This document shows, piece after piece, positions 9,140-16,277 of a DNA stretch of 41,427 nucleotides. Positions within the stretch are counted from its first letter, which is position 1. Every line of letters begins with the position of its first letter. Source of the stretch: Cyanobacteria bacterium REEB417 (lineage in GTDB: Bacteria > Cyanobacteriota > Cyanobacteriia > PCC-6307 > Cyanobiaceae); NCBI GenBank assembly GCA_018970945.1, contig JAGWVJ010000013.1, positions 1 to 41,427 of the forward strand, given 5' to 3'. The notes beneath the pieces are model-generated. The model searched no databases. It was not told the origin of the DNA and was given only the letters and a program-made list of their open reading frames with translations. The position numbers were made by a program, and so were the translations under genes.

Positions 9140-9739
9140 TCAGGCAGCAGCCAGATTGGCGGCCACGAAGTCCCAATTCACCAGCTTCTCGAGGTAGGTG
9201 GTGATGTAGTCGGGGCGGCGGTTCTGGTAGTCGAGGTAGTAGGCGTGCTCCCACACGTCCATGGTGAGTAGGGCCGTCTGGCCATGGGCCAGGGGCAGGT
9301 CGGCGTTGCCGGTCTTGGTCACCTTCAGGGTGCCGTTGTCGAGCACCAGCCAGGCCCAGCCACTGCCGAACTGGGTGGCGCCAGCGGCCTTGAACTGCTC
9401 GACGAAGGCCTCGAAGCTACCGAAGTCAGCGTTGATCCTGTCGGCGAGGGCACCGCTCGGGCGGCCGCCGCCACCGGGCTTCATGCACTGCCAGTAGAAG
9501 CTGTGGTTCCACACCTGGGCGGCATTGTTGAAGATGCCGGCCTTGCCGGCGTCACCGGCCACGGCGGTGATGGTGTCCTCGAGGCTCTTGCTCTCGAGAT
9601 CGCTGCCGGCCACCAGGTTGTTGAGGTTGGTGACGTAGGCGTTGTGGTGCTTGCCGTGGTGGAACTCCAGGGTCTGGCGCGAGATGTGGGGCTCGAGTGC
9701 ATCAAGGCCGTAGGGCAGCGCGGGCAGCGTATGGGCCAT
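9140..9739 (-). CDS. sodB: Iron superoxide dismutase
   Basis: A 199-residue Fe/Mn-family superoxide dismutase that converts superoxide to peroxide and oxygen. The metal ligands are His27 (LEFHHGKHH), His79 (QVWNHSFYW), Asp161 and His165 (DVWEHAYY). The pattern [19 protein letters not shown] with [12 protein letters not shown] is typical of the iron type. There is no signal peptide, so the enzyme is cytosolic. Many marine picocyanobacteria use a nickel enzyme instead, so this gene points to a freshwater or coastal lineage. It has its own intrinsic terminator. The start ATG 9739 is 126 nt from the end of the upstream FKBP gene. Confidence 0.96.
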   Translation of the reverse strand: MAHTLPALPYGLDALEPHISRQTLEFHHGKHHNAYVTNLNNLVAGSDLESKSLEDTITAVAGDAGKAGIFNNAAQVWNHSFYWQCMKPGGGGRPSGALADRINADFGSFEAFVEQFKAAGATQFGSGWAWLVLDNGTLKVTKTGNADLPLAHGQTALLTMDVWEHAYYLDYQNRRPDYITTYLEKLVNWDFVAANLAAA

Positions 9740-9833
9740 GGGGTTCAGGAGTCGAAAACGGCTGTGTGAAGACGTCGGCGCTGGCCATCGGGCCGGACCG
9801 CCTGCGGCATCCTAACGATTGCTTCAGGTTTAC

Positions 9834-9864
9834 CCGGGTGGGGGTATCCGGCCCCCGCTCCCGG
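9834..9864 (-). terminator. GC-rich hairpin after FKBP gene, weak terminator candidate
   Basis: On the reverse strand CCGGG-AGC-GGGGG pairs with CCCCC-A-CCCGG around a 7-nt loop, starting one base after the FKBP stop codon. No U-rich tract follows, so it may be a weak or factor-assisted terminator, or a 3' end stabiliser. Confidence 0.4.
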
Positions 9865-9865
9865 C

Positions 9866-10489
9866 TCAGCCCTTCACCTCGAGCAGTTCCACCTCGAAGA
9901 TCAGGGTGGCATTGGGTGGGATCACACCGCCGGCACCACGTTCGCCATAGCCCAGGTCGGGGGGGATCACCAGCCTGCGCTTGCCGCCCACCTGCATGCC
10001 GGCGACCCCCTCGTCCCAGCCTTTGATCACCCGGCCGGCCCCCAGCGGAAAGCTGAACGGACCGCGGCCGTAGCTGCTGTCGAACTCCTTGCCATTGTCC
10101 AGGGTGCCGCGGTAGTTGACCACCACGGTCTTGCCGGCGACGGCCTCGGTGCCGTTGCCGATCACCAGATCGGTGATGCGCAGGCCACTTGGGGTCTGGC
10201 GCTCCTTGGGAGCACTCAGTTCACCGCCGAGGGCGCCTGCCTGGGCCACGGCCTTGCTGTCGGTCTGATCGGTTGCCATGGCAAACAGGGTGGGGTTGGG
10301 GTCGTCGGGATCCAGCTCGAACCGGCCTGCGGGCTGCGGCGCTGGGGTCGCAGCCGTGGTGGCTGCAGCGACCACCACAGTGGCAGGGGGCTGGGCAGCT
10401 GCCACTGTGGTGGGAGCCACCAGCTGGCTCACCAGGGCCACCGCAAGGCAGATCACGCACACAACAGAGCTGATCAGGATGTCGCGCAT
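9866..10489 (-). CDS. FKBP-type peptidyl-prolyl isomerase, membrane-anchored
   Basis: A 207-residue protein. An N-terminal hydrophobic segment (about residues 4-25, [20 protein letters not shown]) acts as signal peptide or anchor. It is followed by an Ala/Pro/Thr-rich linker and a complete C-terminal FKBP domain from about residue 98 ([15 protein letters not shown] ... [15 protein letters not shown] ... [16 protein letters not shown] ... [16 protein letters not shown]). It should catalyse proline cis-trans isomerisation of exported proteins in the periplasm or thylakoid lumen; a lumenal location cannot be excluded. The start ATG 10489 overlaps the proposed start of divergent lnt by two bases. 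Confidence 0.9.
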   Translation of the reverse strand: MRDILISSVVCVICLAVALVSQLVAPTTVAAAQPPATVVVAAATTAATPAPQPAGRFELDPDDPNPTLFAMATDQTDSKAVAQAGALGGELSAPKERQTPSGLRITDLVIGNGTEAVAGKTVVVNYRGTLDNGKEFDSSYGRGPFSFPLGAGRVIKGWDEGVAGMQVGGKRRLVIPPDLGYGERGAGGVIPPNATLIFEVELLEVKG

Positions 10490-12008
10490 GGCCGCAGGCC
10501 GTTGTGGGTGGTTGTCAGCGCTGATTCTGTCAGCCGGCTCGGGGCTGCTGGCCGGGCTCGCGCTGCCGCCTCTGGGTTGGCCGCCGTTGCTGTGGCTGGC
10601 CCTGGCCGCTCTCTGGGGGCTGGCCAGCAGGCCCTGGGCCGGTCTGGTGTGGGGCAGCTGCGCTGTGGCGATCAGTCACCGATGGCTTCTGGCGCTGCAT
10701 CCGCTCGACTGGATCGGGGTGCCGCTGGGGTTGAGCCAGCCGTTGTGCCTGGTGTTGCTGGCCCTGATCAGCGCCCTGGGCGGTGCCCTGGTCCGGGCGT
10801 GGTTGCTCCTGGCCAGGCGTCTTGGTCCGAAGCGGCCGCTGTCGGCGCTGCTGCTGGCGCTGCTCTGGGGGGTTGGGGAAATCCTGCTGAGCCGCAGCCC
10901 CCTGTTCTGGATCGGCCTGGGTGGTGCGGCCTTGCCGGCCGACCGGGCCCTGGCAGCGTGGGCCAGCTGGGGGGGCAGCGGCCTCGTGGCAACGCTGCAG
11001 CTCGCCCTGGGATGGCTGCTCTGGCGTCTGTTGGTGGGGCCATCGCGTCGTCGCCAGCTTGCCCTGCTGCTGGGGGGGCTTCTGGTCAGCCATGGGGTTG
11101 GGGCCTTGCTGCTGGCGGGTCTGCCATCGCCGCGCCCTGGGGATGCCGCAGGCGTCATTGAGCGGGTGCTGGTGCTGCAACCGGCGATCCCCACCCGCGA
11201 CAAATTTTCGGTCGTGCAGCGCCAATCGCTGCAGCGGCAGCTGGCCAGGGCCCTGGAGCAGGGCCGGCGCCAGGGGGCCGACCTGCTGGTGCTGCCCGAA
11301 GGCGCCCTGGGGCTGGAGCCGCGCCTCGACGAACCCACTCCGATCGAGCTGATCAGCGGTGGCTTCCGCTGGCACGCAGGCCCCCGGCAACTGGAGCAGC
11401 GCAGCGCCCTGTTGCGATTTGCCCCGGGCGAGCAGGTTCCCGGCAGCTGGCTCGACAAGCATCGGCTGGTGCCCCTGGGCGAATGGGTTCCCCTGGCCGC
11501 TCTGGTGCGCTGGAGCGGGTTGTCAGCCGTCGGCGGCATCGAGCCCGGCGCCCCATCACGGCTGCTGCCCCGTCAGGGGGGTGGGCTGGCCGCTGCCATC
11601 TGTTACGAACTGGCCAACGGTTCTGCCCTGGCCCACGCCGTCCACGACGGTGCCCAGTGGTTGCTGGCCAGCGCCAATCTCGACCCCTATCCGCCGGCGC
11701 TGCAACGTCAGTTTGCGGCGCTGGCCCAGTTGCGTGCCCTCGAGACCGGCCGCTGGTTGGTCAGCGCCGCCAACACCGGCCCCAGCCTGCTGATCAACCC
11801 CCGTGGTCGGGTCGTGGCCGGGCTGCCCCCATTCAGGGCCAGCACCGGTCTGTTCCCGGTGCCGCGGCTGCAGCAGTTCACGCTGTACGACCGCCTTGGC
11901 GACGCCCCTCTGCTGGTGCTGACCCTGCTGGTGGCCCTGCTGCGCTGGCCGTGGGCGCCGGGCAGCGCTAAAACCCAGCAGTTGCCACAACCCCATGCGT
12001 CTGATTGA
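10488..12008 (+). CDS. lnt: Apolipoprotein N-acyltransferase
   Basis: A 506-residue integral membrane enzyme that N-acylates the N-terminal cysteine of lipoproteins. Hydrophobic helices fill roughly the first 220 residues. The periplasmic nitrilase-fold domain follows, with the catalytic triad visible as Glu271 (VLPEGA), Lys324 ([11 protein letters not shown]) and Cys372 (AICYE). A final helix precedes the C-terminus. I chose ATG 10488; ATG 10479 is also in frame and would overlap the FKBP gene further. Either way there is no intergenic space, so its promoter must lie inside the FKBP coding sequence. The 3' end overlaps the DUF805 gene by 14 nt. Confidence 0.92.
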   Translation: MAAGRCGWLSALILSAGSGLLAGLALPPLGWPPLLWLALAALWGLASRPWAGLVWGSCAVAISHRWLLALHPLDWIGVPLGLSQPLCLVLLALISALGGALVRAWLLLARRLGPKRPLSALLLALLWGVGEILLSRSPLFWIGLGGAALPADRALAAWASWGGSGLVATLQLALGWLLWRLLVGPSRRRQLALLLGGLLVSHGVGALLLAGLPSPRPGDAAGVIERVLVLQPAIPTRDKFSVVQRQSLQRQLARALEQGRRQGADLLVLPEGALGLEPRLDEPTPIELISGGFRWHAGPRQLEQRSALLRFAPGEQVPGSWLDKHRLVPLGEWVPLAALVRWSGLSAVGGIEPGAPSRLLPRQGGGLAAAICYELANGSALAHAVHDGAQWLLASANLDPYPPALQRQFAALAQLRALETGRWLVSAANTGPSLLINPRGRVVAGLPPFRASTGLFPVPRLQQFTLYDRLGDAPLLVLTLLVALLRWPWAPGSAKTQQLPQPHASD

Positions 12009-12300
12009 GGCCTACTCCAGCGGTTGGAGCCGATCGTTCGACTACACCGGACGCTCCAACCGTGGTGACTATTGGTGGTTTGTGTTGGGCAACCTGATCG
12101 TCGCGGTGGTCGCCGCCATCATTTCGGACAAGCTCTACGCCCTGTATGCCCTGGCCAGCATCGTGCCCGGCATGCCACTGGCGGTGCGGCGGCTGCGCGA
12201 CAGCGGCAAGGCCTGGCCCTGGCTGCTGATCGGACTGATTCCGATCATTGGCGGCATCTGGTTGATCGTGCTGTTCTGCCAGCCCTCTCTGCAAGGCTGA
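11995..12300 (+). CDS. DUF805 small membrane protein
   Basis: A 101-residue protein with the DUF805 pattern: an N-terminal SFDYTGRSNRGDYWWFVLGN box, a first helix (LIVAVVAAIISDKLYALYAL), the P..AVRRLRDSGKAW motif, and a second helical pair (LLIGLIPIIGGIWLIVLF). Function of the family is unknown; members are inner-membrane proteins. ATG 11995 lies 14 nt inside the end of lnt in another frame, so translation is probably coupled to lnt. The gene ends 10 nt before the tRNA-Arg gene on the other strand. Confidence 0.85.
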   Translation: MRLIEAYSSGWSRSFDYTGRSNRGDYWWFVLGNLIVAVVAAIISDKLYALYALASIVPGMPLAVRRLRDSGKAWPWLLIGLIPIIGGIWLIVLFCQPSLQG

Positions 12301-12310
12301 ACCCAGGCGA

Positions 12311-12384
12311 CGCCCCCTGATGGATTCGAACCATCGACCGGCTGCTTAGAAGGCAGCTGCTCTATCCAGCTGAGCTAAGGGAGC
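12311..12384 (-). tRNA. tRNA-Arg (anticodon TCT)
   Basis: On the reverse strand this 74-nt segment folds as a standard cloverleaf. The acceptor arm is GCTCCCT with AGGGGGC (one T-G pair), the D-loop has AGCTGGAT, the anticodon stem GCTGC/GCAGC encloses loop CTTCTAA (anticodon TCT, reading AGA/AGG), and the T-arm contains GGTTCGAATCC. The discriminator base is G. The CCA end is not encoded. AGA/AGG are rare codons in a genome this GC-rich. Confidence 0.95.
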
Positions 12385-12468
12385 CCGATTGGCATTCTTG
12401 CAGGTGCGGTCTGGGTCCGGCACGGTGGCAGAACCCCTAGGATGGCGGGCTGCTCACACGTGGTGCCA

Positions 12469-13296
12469 ATGGCGGCCAGCCGGCTCACCGACAGTCAGAA
12501 GATCGAGCTGGTGGAGCGCTACCGGCAGGGCCACAGCAGTGCGGATCTGGCCGCTCTCTATGGCTGCAGCCCCAACACGGTGAGCCGCGTGGTCAAGGCG
12601 GCGCTCGATCCGGCTGAGTACGTGCAGCTCAAGCAGCAGCGGGGTCGCATACCCCCCCATGGTGCTGCCGCGGCACCTGCCGTTGAACCGCCCCTTGAGC
12701 CGGCAGCGATCGATGCTCCTCAAGCCCCTCAGCAGCCAGACCCTCAGCAGGGCATCAATGATGGGCTCGACCCCGCTGCCGAGGATGCTGCTGGCCCTGA
12801 TGCTTCAGAGGCCGACCCTCCAGACGCGGCCGATGGGGCTGTCCTGGCAATCGACGATGCCGATGATTTCGGCGATGACGATGCCGAAGAGATCGATCCC
12901 GATGACGATCTGCTCGGCGATGGCGACGACGAGCCGTTGGCAGTCGTGCCGGTGCTGCCGTTGAGCATCAGCCATGAGCCCGTCAAGGTTCAGGAGCTGG
13001 TCGCGTCGTTGTTGCCTGACAGCCTCTACATGCTCGTCGACAAGACGGTTGAGTTGCAGGCCAGACCCCTCAGCGACTTCGCTGAGCTGGGTCAGCTCCC
13101 ACCTGACGAGCAGGAGCGGCAGGCGCTTCAGCTGTTTGCCAATCCGCGCCAGGCCAAGCGGCAGTGCGGCCGTTCCCAGAGGGTGATCAAGATGCCCGAT
13201 CCTGCCCTGCTGGTTCGCCGTGCTTCCTATCTCCAGGTCAAGGGCATCAGCAGGCTGGTGGTCGAAGGATCGTTGTACGCCTTGCCGGGCGGCTGA
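12469..13296 (+). CDS. Helix-turn-helix protein with acidic linker, function unknown
   Basis: A 275-residue protein starting MAASRLTDSQKIELVERYRQ. Residues about 5-45 form a transposase/resolvase-like helix-turn-helix (HSSADLAALYGCSPNTVSRV). A Pro/Ala-rich then very acidic region (about 65-165, with FGDDDAEEIDPDDD) follows. The C-terminal third is folded and contains LPDSLYMLVDKTVELQARPL, a basic stretch (RQAKRQCGRSQR) and ISRLVVEGSLYALPGG. No nuclease or recombinase residues are visible, so it is more likely a DNA-binding or adaptor protein than a transposase. The start is ATG 12469; an earlier ATG at 12442 is less convincing. Its stop (TGA) directly abuts the stop of the convergent gene (TGATCA). 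Confidence 0.7.
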   Translation: MAASRLTDSQKIELVERYRQGHSSADLAALYGCSPNTVSRVVKAALDPAEYVQLKQQRGRIPPHGAAAAPAVEPPLEPAAIDAPQAPQQPDPQQGINDGLDPAAEDAAGPDASEADPPDAADGAVLAIDDADDFGDDDAEEIDPDDDLLGDGDDEPLAVVPVLPLSISHEPVKVQELVASLLPDSLYMLVDKTVELQARPLSDFAELGQLPPDEQERQALQLFANPRQAKRQCGRSQRVIKMPDPALLVRRASYLQVKGISRLVVEGSLYALPGG

Positions 13297-13551
13297 TCAA
13301 TCGGGTTCCTGGCCTGGGCTGGCCAGCGCGGCGCTGCAACCGCCGCTGATCACACCGATCACCAGCGCGACTCCCACGACAAACCCAACCGGCAACGGGG
13401 CACTGCGCCCAACCAGCAGATTCAGCTGGGGTCTGCGATCGAGGTTCTGAGACCCCAGGCACAGCAGCAGCAGCAGCAGCAGCCCCCCCGTCAGGCTGGC
13501 CGAGATCAGGCGCAGGCGCAGCAGCATCGCCACGGGTCGTTCAGGAATCAT
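13297..13551 (-). CDS. Small two-helix membrane protein, possibly LapA-like
   Basis: An 84-residue protein with two hydrophobic helices (LISASLTGGLLLLLLLCLGS and VGFVVGVALVIGVISGG) separated by a polar stretch with NLLVGRSAPLPVGF. The spacing resembles LapA/DUF1049 proteins, which have a helix, an N-x-Q-x-V-x-L-like strand, then a second helix with Gly-rich end. The match is weak and no function is assigned. ATG 13551 overlaps the rsmI stop (ATGA), so it is probably translated by ribosomes finishing rsmI. Confidence 0.6.
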   Translation of the reverse strand: MIPERPVAMLLRLRLISASLTGGLLLLLLLCLGSQNLDRRPQLNLLVGRSAPLPVGFVVGVALVIGVISGGCSAALASPGQEPD

Positions 13552-14447
13552 TCTGGGCCCTGGCCCAGGCTTTCATCAGCGTCGTCGGCGTTGTCGTGCA
13601 GCAGGGCATACAGCTCCCGCCTGCTGTGGCCGCTCTGTTCAGACAGGTGGCGGGCGGCTTCGCGGCGGCTGAGCCCCTGCTCCAGCAATCTGCCCAGTTC
13701 TGCCCTGAGCTGGGTCGGGTCCCAGCGGGGGGGGGAGAGCATCGGCGCTCCACCCAGCACCAGCGTGCATTCACCCTGGGGAGGCACCCGCCTGAAGTGC
13801 TCCAGTGCAGCGCCCACCCTGGGCCCCACCTGCTGTTCGTGGCGTTTGGTCAGTTCCCTTGCCACCCGCAGCGGGCGATCGCCCAGCAGCTCGAGCACGT
13901 CTTCGAGCAGGTCCACCAGACGATGGGGGGCCTCAAACAGCACCAGGGTGCGCTCTTCGTCGGCCAGGGCGCTGAGGCGGGCACGCCGCTGACGCGGGCG
14001 GGCCGGCAGGAAGCCTTCAAAGCAGAAGCGGCCGGTCGGCAGGCCGCTGCTCACCAGCGCCGTGGTCACGGCGCTGGGTCCTGGCACGCAGATCACCTCA
14101 TGGCCCGCAGCTCGGGCCGCCGCCACCAGCTCTTCGCCGGGATCGGAGATTCCGGGCAGCCCCGCATCACTGATCACCGCCAGGGGCTGGCCTGCAGCCA
14201 GCTGGGCCAGCAGCTCGGGGATACGACTGTTCTGGTTGTGTTGATGGAAGCTGATCAACCGCGGTGACCCGTCGGCCTGGCGCAGTCCCAGCTGGTGCAG
14301 CAGCAGACCACTGCGGCGCGTGTCCTCACAGGCGATCGCACTGACGCCGGCAAGCACCTGGCGGGCCCTGGGGGAAAGGTCCCCCAGGTTGCCGATGGGG
14401 GTTCCCACCAGATACAGCACTCCGGCGGCGGGTTCAGCCTCCTGCAC
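13548..14447 (-). CDS. rsmI: 16S rRNA (cytidine1402-2'-O)-methyltransferase RsmI
   Basis: A 299-residue SAM-dependent enzyme of the tetrapyrrole-methylase fold that 2'-O-methylates C1402 in the ribosomal P site. Signatures are YLVGTPIGNLGDLSPRA near the N-terminus, ACEDTRRSG, ISDAGLPGISDPGEELV, VPGPSAVTTAL, and FEAPHRLVDLLED. The C-terminal helical extension (GLSRREAARHLSEQSGHSRR) is also typical. GTG 14447 is the likely start, with a GGGG 5 nt upstream and an in-frame GTG at 14423 as alternative. It diverges from cysQ with a 39-nt gap and is coupled at its end to a small membrane protein. Confidence 0.92.
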   Translation of the reverse strand: MQEAEPAAGVLYLVGTPIGNLGDLSPRARQVLAGVSAIACEDTRRSGLLLHQLGLRQADGSPRLISFHQHNQNSRIPELLAQLAAGQPLAVISDAGLPGISDPGEELVAAARAAGHEVICVPGPSAVTTALVSSGLPTGRFCFEGFLPARPRQRRARLSALADEERTLVLFEAPHRLVDLLEDVLELLGDRPLRVARELTKRHEQQVGPRVGAALEHFRRVPPQGECTLVLGGAPMLSPPRWDPTQLRAELGRLLEQGLSRREAARHLSEQSGHSRRELYALLHDNADDADESLGQGPE

Positions 14448-14486
14448 AATGCACCCCAGTGGGGCACGGGCCCCTGAGCTGCGTCC

Positions 14487-15401
14487 ATGATGCCCACAAG
14501 CCCCGCTGTGCCAGAAGGCATCAGCCTCGATGCCCTGCTGATCGAGCTGCGTCGCCTGAGCTGGGGGGCGGCCGACATCCTGCTGGCCTACGGCAGGGGT
14601 GAGCAGCCTCCCTACGGCTACCCGCCTGCACTCAGCGTTGCCGACGGTGGTGAGGGACCGGTCAGTGCCGCCGACCTGGCCGTCAACGGCTGGCTGCTCG
14701 ATGGCCTTGAGCGCGCCTTCCCCAACGCTCCCTGGACCCTGCTCAGTGAGGAGACGGCCAAGCAACAGCTCACCCCCGGTGAGCCGTTGCCGGCCGAATG
14801 GCTCTGGATCCTTGATCCACTCGATGGCACCAAGGATTTTCTCCAGGGCACAGGCGAGTACGCCGTGCATCTTGCCCTGGTGCACCGGCAGCGGCCGGTT
14901 CTGGGGGTGGTGCTGCTGCCCGAGCTCGAGGAACTCTGGTTTGGTCTGGGCAGCCAGGCCTGGCGTGAGAACCGCGCCGGTCAAAAGAGTCCTGCCCGGC
15001 TCAGCGTGCGCCGCGACCCAGCTGAGCTGGTGCTGGTGGCCAGCCGCAATCACAGGGATCAGCGCCTCGAGCAGCTGGTCGCAGCCCTGCAGGTGGGGAA
15101 GACCCGCTCCATCGGCAGCGTCGGCGGCAAGGTGGCCACGATTCTTCGGGGCGAGACGGATCTTTACCTCTCACTCTCGGGTGGCAGTGCGCCCAAGGAC
15201 TGGGACATGGCGGCACCGGAGGCGGTGCTGCTGGCAGCCGGTGGCGCCTTCAGCCACGCCGATGGCAGCCCACTCACCTACAACACCGGAGATGTGCGTC
15301 AGGCTGGCTGCCTGATCGCGAGCCATGGCCCGGTGCATGGCGAACTCTGCCGTCGTGCGGCGATCTGCATGGCGACCATTGATCCTGGCTTTGTGCTCTG
15401 A
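14487..15401 (+). CDS. cysQ: 3'(2'),5'-bisphosphate nucleotidase, CysQ-like
   Basis: A 304-residue member of the inositol-monophosphatase superfamily. The metal-binding motifs are visible: LLSEETA, WILDPLDGTKDF, and the C-terminal APKDWDMAAPEAVLLAAGG. CysQ-type enzymes remove the 3'-phosphate from PAP and PAPS, protecting the cell when sulfate is activated; an inositol phosphatase role cannot be excluded. Two consecutive ATG codons stand at 14487 and 14490. From memory, in picocyanobacteria cysQ is usually next to pnp. Here the two are separated by about 7 kb of foreign-looking sequence. Confidence 0.88.
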   Translation: MMPTSPAVPEGISLDALLIELRRLSWGAADILLAYGRGEQPPYGYPPALSVADGGEGPVSAADLAVNGWLLDGLERAFPNAPWTLLSEETAKQQLTPGEPLPAEWLWILDPLDGTKDFLQGTGEYAVHLALVHRQRPVLGVVLLPELEELWFGLGSQAWRENRAGQKSPARLSVRRDPAELVLVASRNHRDQRLEQLVAALQVGKTRSIGSVGGKVATILRGETDLYLSLSGGSAPKDWDMAAPEAVLLAAGGAFSHADGSPLTYNTGDVRQAGCLIASHGPVHGELCRRAAICMATIDPGFVL

Positions 15402-15434
15402 GCGGCCCGCCGCGCTGGGATTCACGGCGTGGCG

Positions 15435-15848
15435 TCAATCACCACCTGCGATCGACATCAAGGTGGCCTGAACAAACGCGCCGTTCTCACGTGGCAGTTC
15501 AAAGGCCAGCCATGGCGACACGGTGCAGGCCAGGGCACCAGTCCCCAGATCAGCAGGATGCGGTGCTGTGACATCCCGGTTCGGCTCAGACCAGCGTCAC
15601 TGGCCAGGCCCTCGGGAATGTCGGCGATGAACATCCGGCGATCACCGCCGCACTCACAAAGCGTGTCTCCAGCAGGCCGATGGCCTTGCCTAGAAAGGAC
15701 GATGCCAGCCCACCCACGGTGCAGGCAAGCAGAGCGGCGACCGTTTTTTGCCGCTCGGTTTGAAACGCGCCCCCAGACTTGCTGAGACCAGCAGGGAGAC
15801 TGAAGCGACCAAGCCCCTGACGATCGCATCCCACTGGCAGCCACCCAT
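15435..15848 (-). pseudogene. Decayed ZIP-family metal transporter
   Basis: Three successive frames on the reverse strand join into one recognisable but broken protein. From ATG 15848 it reads MGGCQWDAIVRGLVASVSLL ... GARFKPSGKK. It then shifts at a run of six A's (15744-15749) to TVAALLACTVGGLASSFLGK ... FVSAAVIAG. It shifts again near 15632-15634 to MFIADIPEGLASDAGLSRTG ... RILLIWGLV, and a third time to LACTVSPWLAFELP, ending at TGA 15437-15435. The FIADIPEGLAS segment is the NxPEG-type signature of the ZIP zinc/iron transporter family as found in cyanobacteria. The length of about 135 residues against the usual 230-260 shows internal deletion as well. No function is expected. Confidence 0.65.
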
Positions 15849-16277
15849 GGTCAGTGGAGGCAGTTCAGTTCAGTCAGGGCCGCAGAACGCTCGCGAGCAT
15901 GGACGCAGCCATGAATGGTCAATGGCCTCAGCGTGCTTCCTGATCCACAGGTCTGCCACCAAGGATCAGATGACCACCTCTCAATGAACAGATGTGAATC
16001 GAGTCCTCGCCAATCGTTGCCAAAGTTGCGCGTTGGCGCTAGCCAGTGAATGGAACAGTCCACATCGCCCCCTGAGTCAAGCCTTGACCAGTCGTTCGCT
16101 CAGCCCATCTCAAGCCGAGTCATGGTTGCTGGCGTCTTGAGATCATCGGGTTGCCATTGTTGCGGGATGATTCAACGCAGCTAGGCTGGTGCTGCTGCTT
16201 CAATGCAGCTGGGGCGAGTTGGGCCCGTCACTTTTTCTTTTGGTGACCAGTTTTCTGCATTCTTTCAAACAAACCCA
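15849..16277 (+). other. 429-nt stretch without a gene upstream of glgX
   Basis: No open frame here has coding character, and no tRNA or clear terminator is visible. Base composition is lower in GC than the housekeeping genes on either side. It should contain the promoter of the glgX operon, but I cannot point to convincing -35/-10 boxes. An in-frame ATG at 16203 could lengthen GlgX by 25 residues. Confidence 0.5.

Noticed and set aside
12469-12610. Transposase-type HTH as sign of an insertion sequence
   Set aside because: No catalytic DDE residues, terminal inverted repeats or target duplications are seen around the gene.
13441-13500. Run of CAG-like triplets near 13460-13480
   Set aside because: It encodes the leucine-rich helix of the small membrane protein on the other strand. 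Leu codon repetition explains it.
13548-15053. Extended N-terminus for rsmI (frame open to 15053)
   Set aside because: The extra part is antisense to cysQ. The RsmI family begins close to VLYLVGTPIGN, consistent with GTG 14447.
15429-15785. Plus-strand open frame of 118 codons in the cysQ-glgX gap
   Set aside because: No family features and odd composition. The opposite strand carries the clear ZIP-transporter remnant, so this is an antisense shadow.
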